Assembly (NCBI GenBank): GCA_945920215.1
Contig: CAMEJM010000010.1
Location: 1 to 60,901 of the forward strand
DNA: 60,901 nt
Direction: 5' to 3'
From: an uncultured bacterium
GTDB taxonomy: Bacteria > Bacillota > Clostridia > Oscillospirales > CAG-272
In this document: positions 1 through 8,040 of the stretch, one piece after another
Layout of the letters: each line of letters opens with the position of its first letter
Numbering within the stretch: the stretch's first letter is position 1
Notes under the pieces: model-generated
Told to the model about the DNA's origin: nothing
Database searches by the model: none
What the model saw: only the letters and a program-made list of their open reading frames with translations
Made by a program: the position numbers and the translations under genes

Positions 1-248
1 CCCAAGACATCGGAAGAAAATACGAGGTACGGAACACAATAACGATGGCGGTCACGGGATAAGTGTCGGGACAATATGAAATACCAAACTCAAAACGGCA
101 AGTCTCCTCTATGAATCTCCGTCAAGGAGGCAGAGAAAAAACACCTACGGAGAACGGAAAACGAAGTGAGTAGTTCGTCCATTCCGTTTCAATGCATTCA
201 AAAAGCAGGCAAAACAAAAAGCCCGGTACGAATACCGAGCTTTCTATA
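1..248. other. Left edge, no gene recognised
   Basis: I see no convincing coding region here. A nested inverted repeat lies at 154-187 (ACGGAA with TTCCGT outside, ACGAA with TTCGT inside). The hairpin at 221-240 is listed separately as a terminator. The segment is less GC-rich than the core genes that follow. Confidence 0.4.
218..240 (-). terminator. Intrinsic terminator, minus strand
   Basis: Read on the minus strand, GCTCGGTA and TACCGGGC pair around a TTCG loop with one T-G wobble, followed by TTTTTGTTTT. It lies just past the stop codon of the small ORF at 249-443. This is the best evidence that a real minus-strand transcript ends here. Confidence 0.7.
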
Positions 249-443
249 CTATTCAAATGATTGGTTTCCCGTTTTTTCTCTGCCGACATTGATGGAGACG
301 ATCCCCTGTGCTACGATCTGGGCTCCCGAAAGGAAAAAAACATAAGGTTTCTTGTTAGCCGCATCCCGTGGCGATAATGTCATAGGTGATGCATCACTTG
401 TATATATACAAGCACACGTCCCGCAGACACTATCCAAGGTCAA
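249..443 (-). CDS. Small hypothetical ORF (64 aa)
   Basis: Not recognised. The frame opens with a TTG and has no clear ribosome-binding site; the same frame is open only seven codons further upstream before a stop. The product has a Cys pair (CGTCAC) near the start and no clear membrane segment. The only support is the rho-independent terminator directly after its stop codon. It could be a real small gene, the 3' remnant of a larger one, or a chance frame in front of a terminator that serves something else. Confidence 0.3.
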   Translation of the reverse strand: MTLDSVCGTCACIYTSDASPMTLSPRDAANKKPYVFFLSGAQIVAQGIVSINVGREKTGNQSFE

Positions 444-544
444 TCCAATAAAAGCAAAGGTGTTTCAAATGTTTGAGAACAAGAGGTTTTCTTCCACGGC
501 TCATCGGATGGCTTTGATAGCTAAGTGACAATGATTCAATAAAA

Positions 545-578
545 TAACGGAGAGCAGCTGTTGTCAGATACTCTCCGT
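545..578 (-). terminator. Terminator of the tRNA operon
   Basis: ACGGAGAG (547-554) pairs perfectly with CTCTCCGT (571-578). On the minus strand it is followed by a short T-rich stretch (TATTTTATT). It lies about 60 bases downstream of tRNA-Glu, the last gene of the two-tRNA operon. Confidence 0.6.
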
Positions 579-640
579 ATTTCTTTGTGTTTTCTCATTT
601 CCTTTGCTTATATACACAGAGTGTTCGAGAAAACACTGTT

Positions 641-715
641 TGGTGACCCGTACGGGAATCGAACCCATGTCTACGCCGTGAAAGGGCGTTGTCTTAGCCG
701 CTTGACCAACGGGCC
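641..715 (-). tRNA. tRNA-Glu (anticodon TTC)
   Basis: The reverse complement folds as a complete cloverleaf. The acceptor GGCCCGT pairs with ACGGGTC, the T loop begins GGTTCGATTCC, and the anticodon loop CTTTCAC gives TTC. The 3' CCA is encoded. It directly abuts tRNA-Met, with no spacer, so the two are cut from one transcript. Confidence 0.95.
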
Positions 716-792
716 TGGTAGCGGAAGTCGGATTTGAACCAACGACCTGCCGGGTATGAACCGGATGCTCTAGCCAACTGAGCTATTCCGCC
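716..792 (-). tRNA. tRNA-Met (anticodon CAT), elongator type
   Basis: The reverse complement gives acceptor GGCGGAA paired with TTCCGCT, D arm GCTC/GAGC, anticodon loop TTCATAC, T arm GTTGG/CCGAC and an encoded CCA. The G1-U72 pair, instead of the unpaired C1-A72 of initiator tRNA, points to elongator Met. A CAT anticodon modified to read Ile cannot be fully excluded by eye. First gene of the operon. Confidence 0.9.
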
Positions 793-818
793 ATATGCAC
801 CCAATTGAGCGCTCCGCT

Positions 819-848
819 ATTATATCATGACGCCGATAAGCTTGTCAA
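819..848 (-). promoter_or_regulatory. Promoter of the tRNA-Met/tRNA-Glu operon
   Basis: On the minus strand a perfect -35 TTGACA (843-848) is followed 18 bases later by a perfect -10 TATAAT (819-824). The -10 ends 26 bases upstream of tRNA-Met. Confidence 0.8.
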
Positions 849-1019
849 GGTTTTTTATAAAATTTCTTCGGGGACGGTGCATTTCTACCTTGCACGGAAA
901 ATGTGCCGTCGGTCAGGCGATATGCGCACATATTGCACGAATCCCGCATTTTATTTACTGCGGTTTTATAGCAAATGTTCATCCTTTGCGCAAAAAGCAT
1001 AAAATGTCGTACAGGGCGC

Positions 1020-1048
1020 TTGATTTTTTGCCCGTCATCTGCTATGAT
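1020..1048 (+). promoter_or_regulatory. serC promoter
   Basis: TTGATT (1020-1025), 17-base spacer, TATGAT (1043-1048). Transcription would start near 1055, giving a leader of about 48 bases before serC. Confidence 0.7.
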
Positions 1049-1102
1049 TGTTTGTAATATCGTTTTAGAAAGGAATGGCTCACAGCCGACCCTATCTGTA
1101 TT

Positions 1103-2191
1103 ATGGAAAGAGTTTATAACTTCGCCGCCGGTCCTTCGACCCTCCCGCTTGATGTCCTGAAAAAAGTGCAGGAAAACCTGCTTTGCTACGGTGAAAGCGG
1201 TATGTCCGTGATGGAGATGTCCCATCGCTCCGCCGACTACTCCGCTATCCGCGACGGTGCCGAAAAAGCATTGCGCGAGTTGATGAATATCCCCGACAAT
1301 TACAAAGTGCTTTTCATGCACGGCGGTGCAACCGGACAGTTTGCCGCCGTTCCGCTGAATCTTCTGAACGGCTCCGGCAAGGCGGATTACGTCCTGTCCG
1401 GCGTGTTCTCCAAGAAAGCGAGCGTGGAAGCGCAGAAGTACGGCGACATTGCCATCGCGGCTTCCTCTGCCGGTGCAAATTTCTCTTTCATTCCCGCCAC
1501 CACGCGCGAATCCTTCCGTCCTGACGCGGATTACGTGCATATCTGCTTCAACAACACCATTTACGGCACCCGGTTCCCCTATATCCCCGATACCGGCGAC
1601 ATTCCGCTGGTGGCAGATATGTCCTCCTGCATCGCCTCCGAACCTGTTGACGTCTCCAAATTCGGCGTCATTTACGCAGGCGCGCAGAAGAACATGGGTA
1701 TCGCCGGTATGGCAATCGTCATTGTACGTGAGGATCTGATCGGCAAAGCGCGTGAAAACACCCCTGCGATTCTCGACTACCGTCTTGCGGCAGAGAATGA
1801 CTCCATGTACAACACGCCTCCCTGCTGGAGCATCTACATAACCAAGTTGGTGTGCGACTGGCTGCTGGAAAACGGCGGTCTGGAAGCTGCCAAAGCGCGC
1901 AATGAGGAAAAGGCGGCGCTTCTGTACGATTATCTCGATCACCAGGACTTCTATGTTGCCCCTGTGGACGCACCCTCCCGTTCTATGATGAACGTGGTTT
2001 TCCGCACCGGCGACGCAGAGTTGGATAAGCTCTTTGTCTCCGAGGCTGCCCAAGCGGGTCTGAAGAGCCTGAAAGGACACAAGGCGGTCGGCGGTCTTCG
2101 CGCTTCCATCTACAACGCCATGCCCAAAGAGGGCGTTGAGAAGCTCCTTGCTTTCATGAAGCAGTTCGCTCAGAATCACTCCCAGCAATAA
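1103..2191 (+). CDS. serC: Phosphoserine aminotransferase SerC
   Basis: PLP-dependent class V aminotransferase (362 aa, normal length) that makes O-phosphoserine from 3-phosphohydroxypyruvate and glutamate in cytoplasmic serine synthesis; the family also acts in pyridoxal phosphate synthesis. Visible marks are the start NFAAGPSTLP, the phosphate-site loop GGATGQF at residues 74-80, and the Schiff-base lysine K196 in AQKNMG. serA and serB are not adjacent. It is a single gene between its own promoter and a strong terminator. Oddly, the only Shine-Dalgarno-like sequence (GAAAGGA, 1068-1074) lies 28 bases from the start and directly abuts a 14-codon leader frame (1075-1119) that overlaps the serC start. 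Confidence 0.95.
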   Translation: MERVYNFAAGPSTLPLDVLKKVQENLLCYGESGMSVMEMSHRSADYSAIRDGAEKALRELMNIPDNYKVLFMHGGATGQFAAVPLNLLNGSGKADYVLSGVFSKKASVEAQKYGDIAIAASSAGANFSFIPATTRESFRPDADYVHICFNNTIYGTRFPYIPDTGDIPLVADMSSCIASEPVDVSKFGVIYAGAQKNMGIAGMAIVIVREDLIGKARENTPAILDYRLAAENDSMYNTPPCWSIYITKLVCDWLLENGGLEAAKARNEEKAALLYDYLDHQDFYVAPVDAPSRSMMNVVFRTGDAELDKLFVSEAAQAGLKSLKGHKAVGGLRASIYNAMPKEGVEKLLAFMKQFAQNHSQQ

Positions 2192-2205
2192 GTTGTACCT
2201 TTCCC

Positions 2206-2238
2206 GCGGAGACGGTTGTTCCGTCTCCGCCTTTTTTG
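2206..2238 (+). terminator. serC terminator
   Basis: GCGGAGACGG and CCGTCTCCGC form a perfect 10-bp stem with a TTGTT loop, followed by CTTTTTT. Confidence 0.9.
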
Positions 2239-2413
2239 ATATTGCACCATCCGCCCCGCATGATCACCTGCCCTTGCCTATCCTTCAAGCAGCGCAAAAT
2301 TCTCTGTTTTGTATTAACTTTTTTGAGGGTTATCGTGCTATTTTACCCTTTCTTTCCCGGTTTGTTTTTAGTATAATTAAAAGGTAAACAACTTGACCCA
2401 TAAAGGAGCAACC

Positions 2414-4573
2414 ATGGACATTATCAAAACCCTGGCGCAGGAACTGAAGATCACCCCGGAGCAGGTTGAGAAAACCGTCGCTCTGATAGACGAGGGCAAC
2501 ACCATTCCCTTTATTGCCCGTTACCGCAAGGAGGTCACCGGCAGTCTGGATGACACCACGCTGCGCACCCTCGACGACCGGCTGACTTACCTGCGCAATA
2601 TGGATAAACGCCGCGAGGAAATCTCCGTGCTGATTGAAGCGCAGGAAAAGCTTACCCCCGAAATCTCGTTGGCGCTTGCCAATGCCAAAACCCTGGTAGA
2701 ATTGGAAGACATCTATCGCCCCTTCCGCCCGAAGCGCTCCACACGCGCCTCCGTGGCGCGCGACAAGGGGCTTGCCCCGCTGGCAGAACTGATCATGGAA
2801 CAGCGCGACGCGTATGACCCGCCCGTCGAGGTTGCCGCAGAAGCCTTTATCAACGAAGAAAAAGGCGTCGCAACCGCGGAAGAGGCGCTCGCCGGCGCAC
2901 AGGACATCATCGCCGAGGACATTGCCAACGACGCCGAGCACCGTAAGGCGCTGCGCGTCATGCTGATGCGGGAGGGCGCGCTGACTGCGGTACAGGCAAA
3001 AGAGGGGGACTCGGTCTACACCGACTACTATGACTTCTCCGAGCCGATCCCGCGCCTGAAAGGTCACCGCATCCTCGCACTGAACCGCGGGGAAGCCGAG
3101 GGGTTCCTGAAGGTATCCGTGGTACTGCCGGAAGAACAGGCGACGGCATTGCTCAACGCGCGCGTCATCAAAAACAGCACCTCCCCCGTCGCCGCCCGCC
3201 TCGCCTTGGTGGTAACCGACGCGTATGAGCGCCTTCTGTTCCCCTCCCTGGAACGCGAGATCCGCAACGAGCTTTTCGACAATGCGTGCGAGGGCGCGCT
3301 GACCGTCTTTTCGGAGAATCTGCGCAACCTGCTGATGGTCGCGCCCATCAAAGGGAAAACCGTATTGGGGTACGACCCCGGCTTCCGCACCGGCTGCAAA
3401 CTGGCAGTGGTGGACAAGACCGGCAAGGTGCTGAAGACCGCCGTCATCTATCCCACGCTCCCCCGCCAGGAAACCGAAAAAAGCCGCAAGACCGTGCTTG
3501 ATCTGATAGCGCGCTACAAAGTAGACGTCATCGCCATCGGCAACGGCACCGCCTCCCGTGAGAGCGAAGCCTTTATCGCGGATACCCTCAAATACGTCAC
3601 CGACCGCGACGTGCGCTATACCATCGTCAGCGAAGCCGGCGCCTCCGTCTATTCCGCGTCCAAACAAGGCGCCGAGGAGTTCCCGGACTTTGACGTGACC
3701 GAGCGCAGCGCCGTTTCAATTGCCCGCCGGCTCCAGGACCCGCTGGCAGAGCTGGTAAAAATCGACCCCAAGGCAATCGGGGTCGGGCAATACCAGCACG
3801 ACATGAAGCAGGCACGCCTGAGCGAAGCGCTCGGGGGCGTGGTGGAAAGCTGCGTGAACAGCGTGGGAGTGGACGTCAACACCGCTTCCTACTCCCTGCT
3901 CTCCTATATCGCGGGGATCAACGCCACCGCGGCAAAGAACATTGTCGCCTACCGTGAGGAAAACGGCGAGTTCAAAACCCGCGCCCAAATTCTGAAAGTC
4001 CCGAAAATCGGCGCCAAGGCATATGAACAGTGCGCTGGCTTTCTGCGTATTCCGGACGCAAAGGAAATTCTCGACAACACCGGCGTTCACCCCGAATCCT
4101 ACCCTATTGCGAAAGCCCTGCTGGCGCGCTTCAAGTATACCGAGGAGGACGTGCGCGCAGGCGAGCTGACTCTGCTCAAATATGAAGTGGAGCGCGTCGG
4201 GCTTGACAAGCTGGCGGCAGAACTCGGCTGCGGCGCACCTACTCTCTCCGATATTCTGGAGGAGTTGCAAAAACCCGGCAGAGACATCCGCGACGAAGCG
4301 CCCGCTCCCTGTCTGCGCACCGACGTGCTGGATATCAAGGATCTGAAACCCGATATGCTGGTCACGGGAACCGTGCGCAACGTCGTGGACTTCGGCGCCT
4401 TTGTCGACATCGGCGTGCATCACGACGGACTCTTACATATCTCCGAAATGTCCGATAAATTCATCCGTCACCCCTCGGAAGCGGTAAAGATCGGCGACGT
4501 CATCGAATGCCGCGTCAAGAGTGTGGATTTGCAGAAGAACCGCATTGCGCTCACCCGTAAAGGCATGAACTGA
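2414..4573 (+). CDS. tex: Tex family S1 RNA-binding protein
   Basis: Tex/YhgF-type protein (719 aa), a conserved cytoplasmic nucleic-acid-binding factor linked to transcription and RNA metabolism. Domain order: helical Tex_N (about 1-190), YqgF/RuvX-like RNase H fold from about residue 317 (LGYDPGFRTGCKLAVV), helix-hairpin-helix region (about 500-570), and a C-terminal S1 domain (about 640-712, VDFGAFVDIGVHHDGLLHIS). I chose the ATG at 2414 because AAAGGAG sits six bases ahead; the frame is open further upstream without a ribosome-binding site. A TATAAT at 2372-2377 is a plausible -10 but has no good -35. Confidence 0.95.
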   Translation: MDIIKTLAQELKITPEQVEKTVALIDEGNTIPFIARYRKEVTGSLDDTTLRTLDDRLTYLRNMDKRREEISVLIEAQEKLTPEISLALANAKTLVELEDIYRPFRPKRSTRASVARDKGLAPLAELIMEQRDAYDPPVEVAAEAFINEEKGVATAEEALAGAQDIIAEDIANDAEHRKALRVMLMREGALTAVQAKEGDSVYTDYYDFSEPIPRLKGHRILALNRGEAEGFLKVSVVLPEEQATALLNARVIKNSTSPVAARLALVVTDAYERLLFPSLEREIRNELFDNACEGALTVFSENLRNLLMVAPIKGKTVLGYDPGFRTGCKLAVVDKTGKVLKTAVIYPTLPRQETEKSRKTVLDLIARYKVDVIAIGNGTASRESEAFIADTLKYVTDRDVRYTIVSEAGASVYSASKQGAEEFPDFDVTERSAVSIARRLQDPLAELVKIDPKAIGVGQYQHDMKQARLSEALGGVVESCVNSVGVDVNTASYSLLSYIAGINATAAKNIVAYREENGEFKTRAQILKVPKIGAKAYEQCAGFLRIPDAKEILDNTGVHPESYPIAKALLARFKYTEEDVRAGELTLLKYEVERVGLDKLAAELGCGAPTLSDILEELQKPGRDIRDEAPAPCLRTDVLDIKDLKPDMLVTGTVRNVVDFGAFVDIGVHHDGLLHISEMSDKFIRHPSEAVKIGDVIECRVKSVDLQKNRIALTRKGMN

Positions 4574-4590
4574 TTCCCCGCAGAAAGCAA

Positions 4591-4613
4591 GGGGCGCCGC
4601 GGCGCCCCTCTCT
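4591..4613 (+). terminator. Probable tex terminator
   Basis: GGGGCGCC/GGCGCCCC stem (4591-4608) just after the tex stop codon. The following tract is TCTCTCT rather than pure T, so it is a weak intrinsic terminator by sequence. Confidence 0.5.
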
Positions 4614-4831
4614 CTGTATGGCATTTCTTTTCCGATTTTGTCAAAGCCCTTTCAAAATTCTAATTTATTAGAGTTTTTGTATTTGAAAATTGGTATCTCG
4701 AAAGAGACAAACCGGATTTTATGTTAATATTGCACAATTCCGTGCGATAAAGTTTGTTTGTCGGAGGGATAGCCAGAGAAACAGAAATCTGTTATACTTG
4801 TTTCAGAAATTATACATACAGGAGGAATCCC

Positions 4832-5968
4832 ATGTCCAGCCTTTCCCTCAAACACATTTATAAGAAATATCCCGGCGGCGTTACCGCCGTTTCGGACTTC
4901 TGCCTTGATGTCAAGGACAAGGAGTTCATTATTTTCGTCGGTCCTTCCGGCTGCGGTAAGTCCACGACCCTGCGTATGATCGCAGGTCTGGAGGAGATCT
5001 CCGAGGGCGAGCTTTATATCGGCGACCGCCTGGTCAACGATGTCGCCCCCAAGGATCGCGACATTGCGATGGTGTTCCAGAACTACGCTCTGTACCCGCA
5101 CATGACCGTGTACGACAACATGGCGTTCGGTCTGAAGCTGCGCAAGGTTCCGAAAGATGAGATCAAGCGCCGCGTGGAAGAAGCCGCACAAATCCTCGAC
5201 ATCGCGCACCTGCTCGAAAGAAAGCCGAAGGCTCTGTCCGGCGGTCAGAAGCAGCGCGTTGCGCTGGGGCGCGCCATCGTCCGTAACCCACAGGTCTTCC
5301 TGCTTGACGAGCCTCTGTCCAACCTGGACGCGAAGTTGCGCGCAAGCATGAGAACCGAGCTGACCAAGCTGCACTCCAAGGTCGGCACCACTTTCGTTTA
5401 CGTGACCCACGACCAGGTCGAGGCAATGACCATGGCGACCCGTATCGTGGTCATGAAGGACGGCTTCATTCAGCAGGTGGATACTCCTCAGAACCTGTAT
5501 GACCTGCCCGTCAACAAGTTTGTGGCAGGCTTTATCGGTACGCCTCAGATGAACTTCATCGACTGTGTGCTTGAAAAGAAAGGGGACGACCTGTTCCTGA
5601 ACTTTGCCGACAACACCCTGAAGCTGCCCGAGGACAAGGCGAACAACCCTGCTCTGAAGGAGTACATCGGTCAGACCGTGATTCTCGGCATCCGCCCCGA
5701 AAACATCTCCGACAACGAAGAAACCGTTGCGAAGTGCCCCGATACCTCCATCGAATGCACGGTGGACGTCACCGAGCTGATGGGCGCCGAGATTTATCTG
5801 TATCTTGCATTCAATGGCAAGGAAGACGTGATCGAGGAGGGTAAGAACGTCATTGCCCGCGTCTCCGCACGCTCCAGCTCCCGCACCGGTGACAAGATCA
5901 AGGTGGCGTTCGATATGACCCGCTCGCATATCTTTGATAAAGACACCGAGAAGTGCATCTGCCACTGA
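4832..5968 (+). CDS. Sugar ABC transporter ATPase, MsmX/UgpC type
   Basis: ATP-binding subunit (378 aa) of the carbohydrate-uptake CUT1 class. Residues 37-45 are Walker A (GPSGCGKST); then come the LSGGQKQR signature (about 135), Walker B VFLLDEP, the D-loop SNLDAKLR, the H-loop VTHDQ, and a C-terminal TOBE-type regulatory region (about 240-370). AGGAGG lies seven bases ahead of the ATG. No permease or sugar-binding gene adjoins it. In Bacillus and Streptococcus, MsmX-like ATPases are shared by several sugar importers, and I infer the same here. A small inverted repeat (ACAGA/TCTGT, 4781-4792) lies upstream next to a TATACT -10-like hexamer. Confidence 0.9.
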   Translation: MSSLSLKHIYKKYPGGVTAVSDFCLDVKDKEFIIFVGPSGCGKSTTLRMIAGLEEISEGELYIGDRLVNDVAPKDRDIAMVFQNYALYPHMTVYDNMAFGLKLRKVPKDEIKRRVEEAAQILDIAHLLERKPKALSGGQKQRVALGRAIVRNPQVFLLDEPLSNLDAKLRASMRTELTKLHSKVGTTFVYVTHDQVEAMTMATRIVVMKDGFIQQVDTPQNLYDLPVNKFVAGFIGTPQMNFIDCVLEKKGDDLFLNFADNTLKLPEDKANNPALKEYIGQTVILGIRPENISDNEETVAKCPDTSIECTVDVTELMGAEIYLYLAFNGKEDVIEEGKNVIARVSARSSSRTGDKIKVAFDMTRSHIFDKDTEKCICH

Positions 5969-5983
5969 TACAAGCATCCTCCG

Positions 5984-6013
5984 GGGAAACGGAATTCCGT
6001 TTCCCTTTTTTAT
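5984..6013 (+). terminator. Terminator of the MsmX-like gene
   Basis: GGGAAACGG/CCGTTTCCC stem around AATT, followed by TTTTTTATTT. Confidence 0.9.
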
Positions 6014-6081
6014 TTCTCAAGCGGACAGCCGCAAGCGATTTGCGTTCTTCTGTTCACCGCTTTTACATTTCGCGCCGCCTC

Positions 6082-6110
6082 TTGTGAAGAACGGAAAAAT
6101 GTGCTACAAT
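6082..6110 (+). promoter_or_regulatory. Promoter of the MutS-like gene
   Basis: TTGTGA (6082-6087), 17-base spacer, TACAAT (6105-6110), with an extended -10 TG at 6102-6103. Confidence 0.75.
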
Positions 6111-6159
6111 AAAAAACAAGAATGTCCCGGCAGCGGGGCGCAAGAGAAAGGACAACGCT

Positions 6160-7776
6160 TTGGAAAGCAAGTTCATCAGCCTGATATATCCCGACGAGGA
6201 GAGCCGTACATACCATCTTGACCCGTCGCATCTGCCCCGCATCTCGGCGCAGGTGTGCGAGCAACTGGGGCTGACGGCGCTTCTCCCGCTCAAGAGCAGC
6301 TCGGTCTGTGAGTTTTTCACCTCCGACCCCGCCGTCATCACCTACCGCCAGCAAACGCTGGAGGACCTGCGGCGCCTGCCTGCCCTTGCCGACGTGCTGT
6401 CGCGCACGGTTCCCATCCTCTGCGACATTACGGAGTTGCGCCGTCTTGACCGGGACCGCGGCGTCAGCACCGGGGACTCCTATCTGTACTCCATTGCCGA
6501 AATCGAACTCTACGTCAACTGTATCGACACGCTGTCGGCAGGCTTGACCCCCTTGGCGGCGGACTTGCGCTCGCCGGCGTTTCAAGCGCTGCTTGCCGTG
6601 ATACGGGAACTGACCGAAAGCGACTACTACCGCGACCTCAACGACCGCCTGAAAGAACTGTCCCGCCATGTCCGCGAGGTACGGAGCGTGACCATCGGCG
6701 TCAATCTCGACGCATCCTTCCGCCCGACCGACGCAGGCGTGATATCCCTGAACGCGGACTCCTTTAAGAGCGGCAAGCTGCTGGATAAAATTCTACGCCT
6801 GAGTTTCAAAAACGACGCCATGACCTGTATTGCCCCGCTGACCCCCATGAGCGGAGGACGGGAATCCGACAACCGCCGCGACGCCCTGATCAGCGCTTTC
6901 AAGGGTGCCATCGAGGACGTATTCCGTTCTTCGGTGCGGTCTTGGCGCAGCATCGTAGGCGCCTATGTGCTTGAAAACACGGAATTCCTCTTGCGCCTGC
7001 TCCCCGAAATCGAATTTATCAGCGCGGCGGCAAAGCTTGAAAACCGACTTGCCGAGGCTGGCAATCCGCTTTGCCTGCCCACCCTGCGCCCCACGGTGGA
7101 GAAAGCCTTTTCGGCAACAGGTCTGTACAACCCCGACGTGGCGCTCCGCATCGACGAGCAAGTCGTGAAAAACGACTTTGCCTTTGATGAAAACGCGCGT
7201 ATTTACGTGCTGACGGGACCCAACCGCGGCGGCAAATCGGTGATTACCTGCGCCGTTGGTCTTACGCAAGCCATGGCGCAGCTCGGCTTGTGCGTGCCCG
7301 CCGAAGCCTGCGCCCTATCCCCCGCAGACGGCATTTTCACCCACTTCCCCGAGGGGGCGGAGGACACCATCGACAAAGGTCGCCTCGGTGAAGAATGCGC
7401 CCGCCTGCGCGAAATTTTCGAGGAAGTAACAGGCGACAGCATGATCCTTCTGGACGAGTCCCTGTCCTCCACAGGCGCGTATGAAGCCTCCTATATTGCC
7501 GCGGAAATACTCACCGGCTTCGCGGTAGTCGGCTGCCGCGGCGTCTTTTCCACCCACCTGCACGATCTTGCCGCCGCCGTGCCGGAAATCAATCGCCGCG
7601 CCGCCGCGGAGGGTGGGGTGCCGATCGACACGCTGGTCGCCGGCATTGAGGAAGGAAAGCGCTCCTTTCTGATTGTCCGCGCAAAGCCGGACGGCAAGTC
7701 TTACGCCCGCGACATTGCGGACAAATACGGGCTGTCGCTTGAGAACATCCGAAAAAGATTGGAGGGGCGCTCTTAA
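6160..7776 (+). CDS. Short MutS-family ATPase
   Basis: MutS-related protein (538 aa) with a helical lever region and a C-terminal MutS ATPase. Walker A GPNRGGKS is at residues 353-360, followed by the family-typical AQLGLCVPA, Walker B LLDESLSS, and THLHDLA. It is much shorter than housekeeping MutS (about 850 aa) and has no N-terminal mismatch-recognition domain, so it should not be called mutS or mutS2; no Smr nuclease domain is present either. Translation starts at TTG, seven bases after AGAAAGGA. It stands alone behind its own promoter. Its cellular role is not known to me; DNA structure recognition is inferred from the family. Confidence 0.85.
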   Translation: MESKFISLIYPDEESRTYHLDPSHLPRISAQVCEQLGLTALLPLKSSSVCEFFTSDPAVITYRQQTLEDLRRLPALADVLSRTVPILCDITELRRLDRDRGVSTGDSYLYSIAEIELYVNCIDTLSAGLTPLAADLRSPAFQALLAVIRELTESDYYRDLNDRLKELSRHVREVRSVTIGVNLDASFRPTDAGVISLNADSFKSGKLLDKILRLSFKNDAMTCIAPLTPMSGGRESDNRRDALISAFKGAIEDVFRSSVRSWRSIVGAYVLENTEFLLRLLPEIEFISAAAKLENRLAEAGNPLCLPTLRPTVEKAFSATGLYNPDVALRIDEQVVKNDFAFDENARIYVLTGPNRGGKSVITCAVGLTQAMAQLGLCVPAEACALSPADGIFTHFPEGAEDTIDKGRLGEECARLREIFEEVTGDSMILLDESLSSTGAYEASYIAAEILTGFAVVGCRGVFSTHLHDLAAAVPEINRRAAAEGGVPIDTLVAGIEEGKRSFLIVRAKPDGKSYARDIADKYGLSLENIRKRLEGRS

Positions 7777-7945
7777 CCGCCACGGCGTCCATCAAACCCC
7801 TCTCTCCCGCGGCGGTCGATTCCCGTCATTCCCTTGGACCACCCGGGCGGCGCGGGTCAGTCAACCATGCGGCACCGCCCGCATAGTATGATAGAGCGGA
7901 ACGGGATATCTCCGCGACTTTTTAAACGAAATGCGCTCACCCCCC

Positions 7946-7974
7946 TTGATTTTTTGATCGGAACCCATTATAAT
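7946..7974 (+). promoter_or_regulatory. Promoter of the large lipoprotein gene
   Basis: TTGATT (7946-7951), 17-base spacer, perfect TATAAT (7969-7974), 66 bases before the ATG. The 170 bases upstream, after the MutS-like gene, show no gene and no clear terminator. Confidence 0.8.
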
Positions 7975-8040
7975 AAACCGAAATGACCGCATCACCAAAC
8001 GGCAATAAATACCATATAACAAACAATCGGGAGGTTTTCT

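Larger units (their letters stand above)
793..1102. other. Divergent spacer between the tRNA operon and serC
   Basis: The 310-base gap holds two divergent promoters (tRNA operon at 819-848, serC at 1020-1048) and a 14-codon leader frame at 1075-1119. I see no other gene or RNA structure between them. Confidence 0.6.

Noticed and set aside
845-1057. Small open frames between the tRNAs and serC
   Set aside because: They lack ribosome sites, overlap the promoters in this spacer and overlap each other in different frames.
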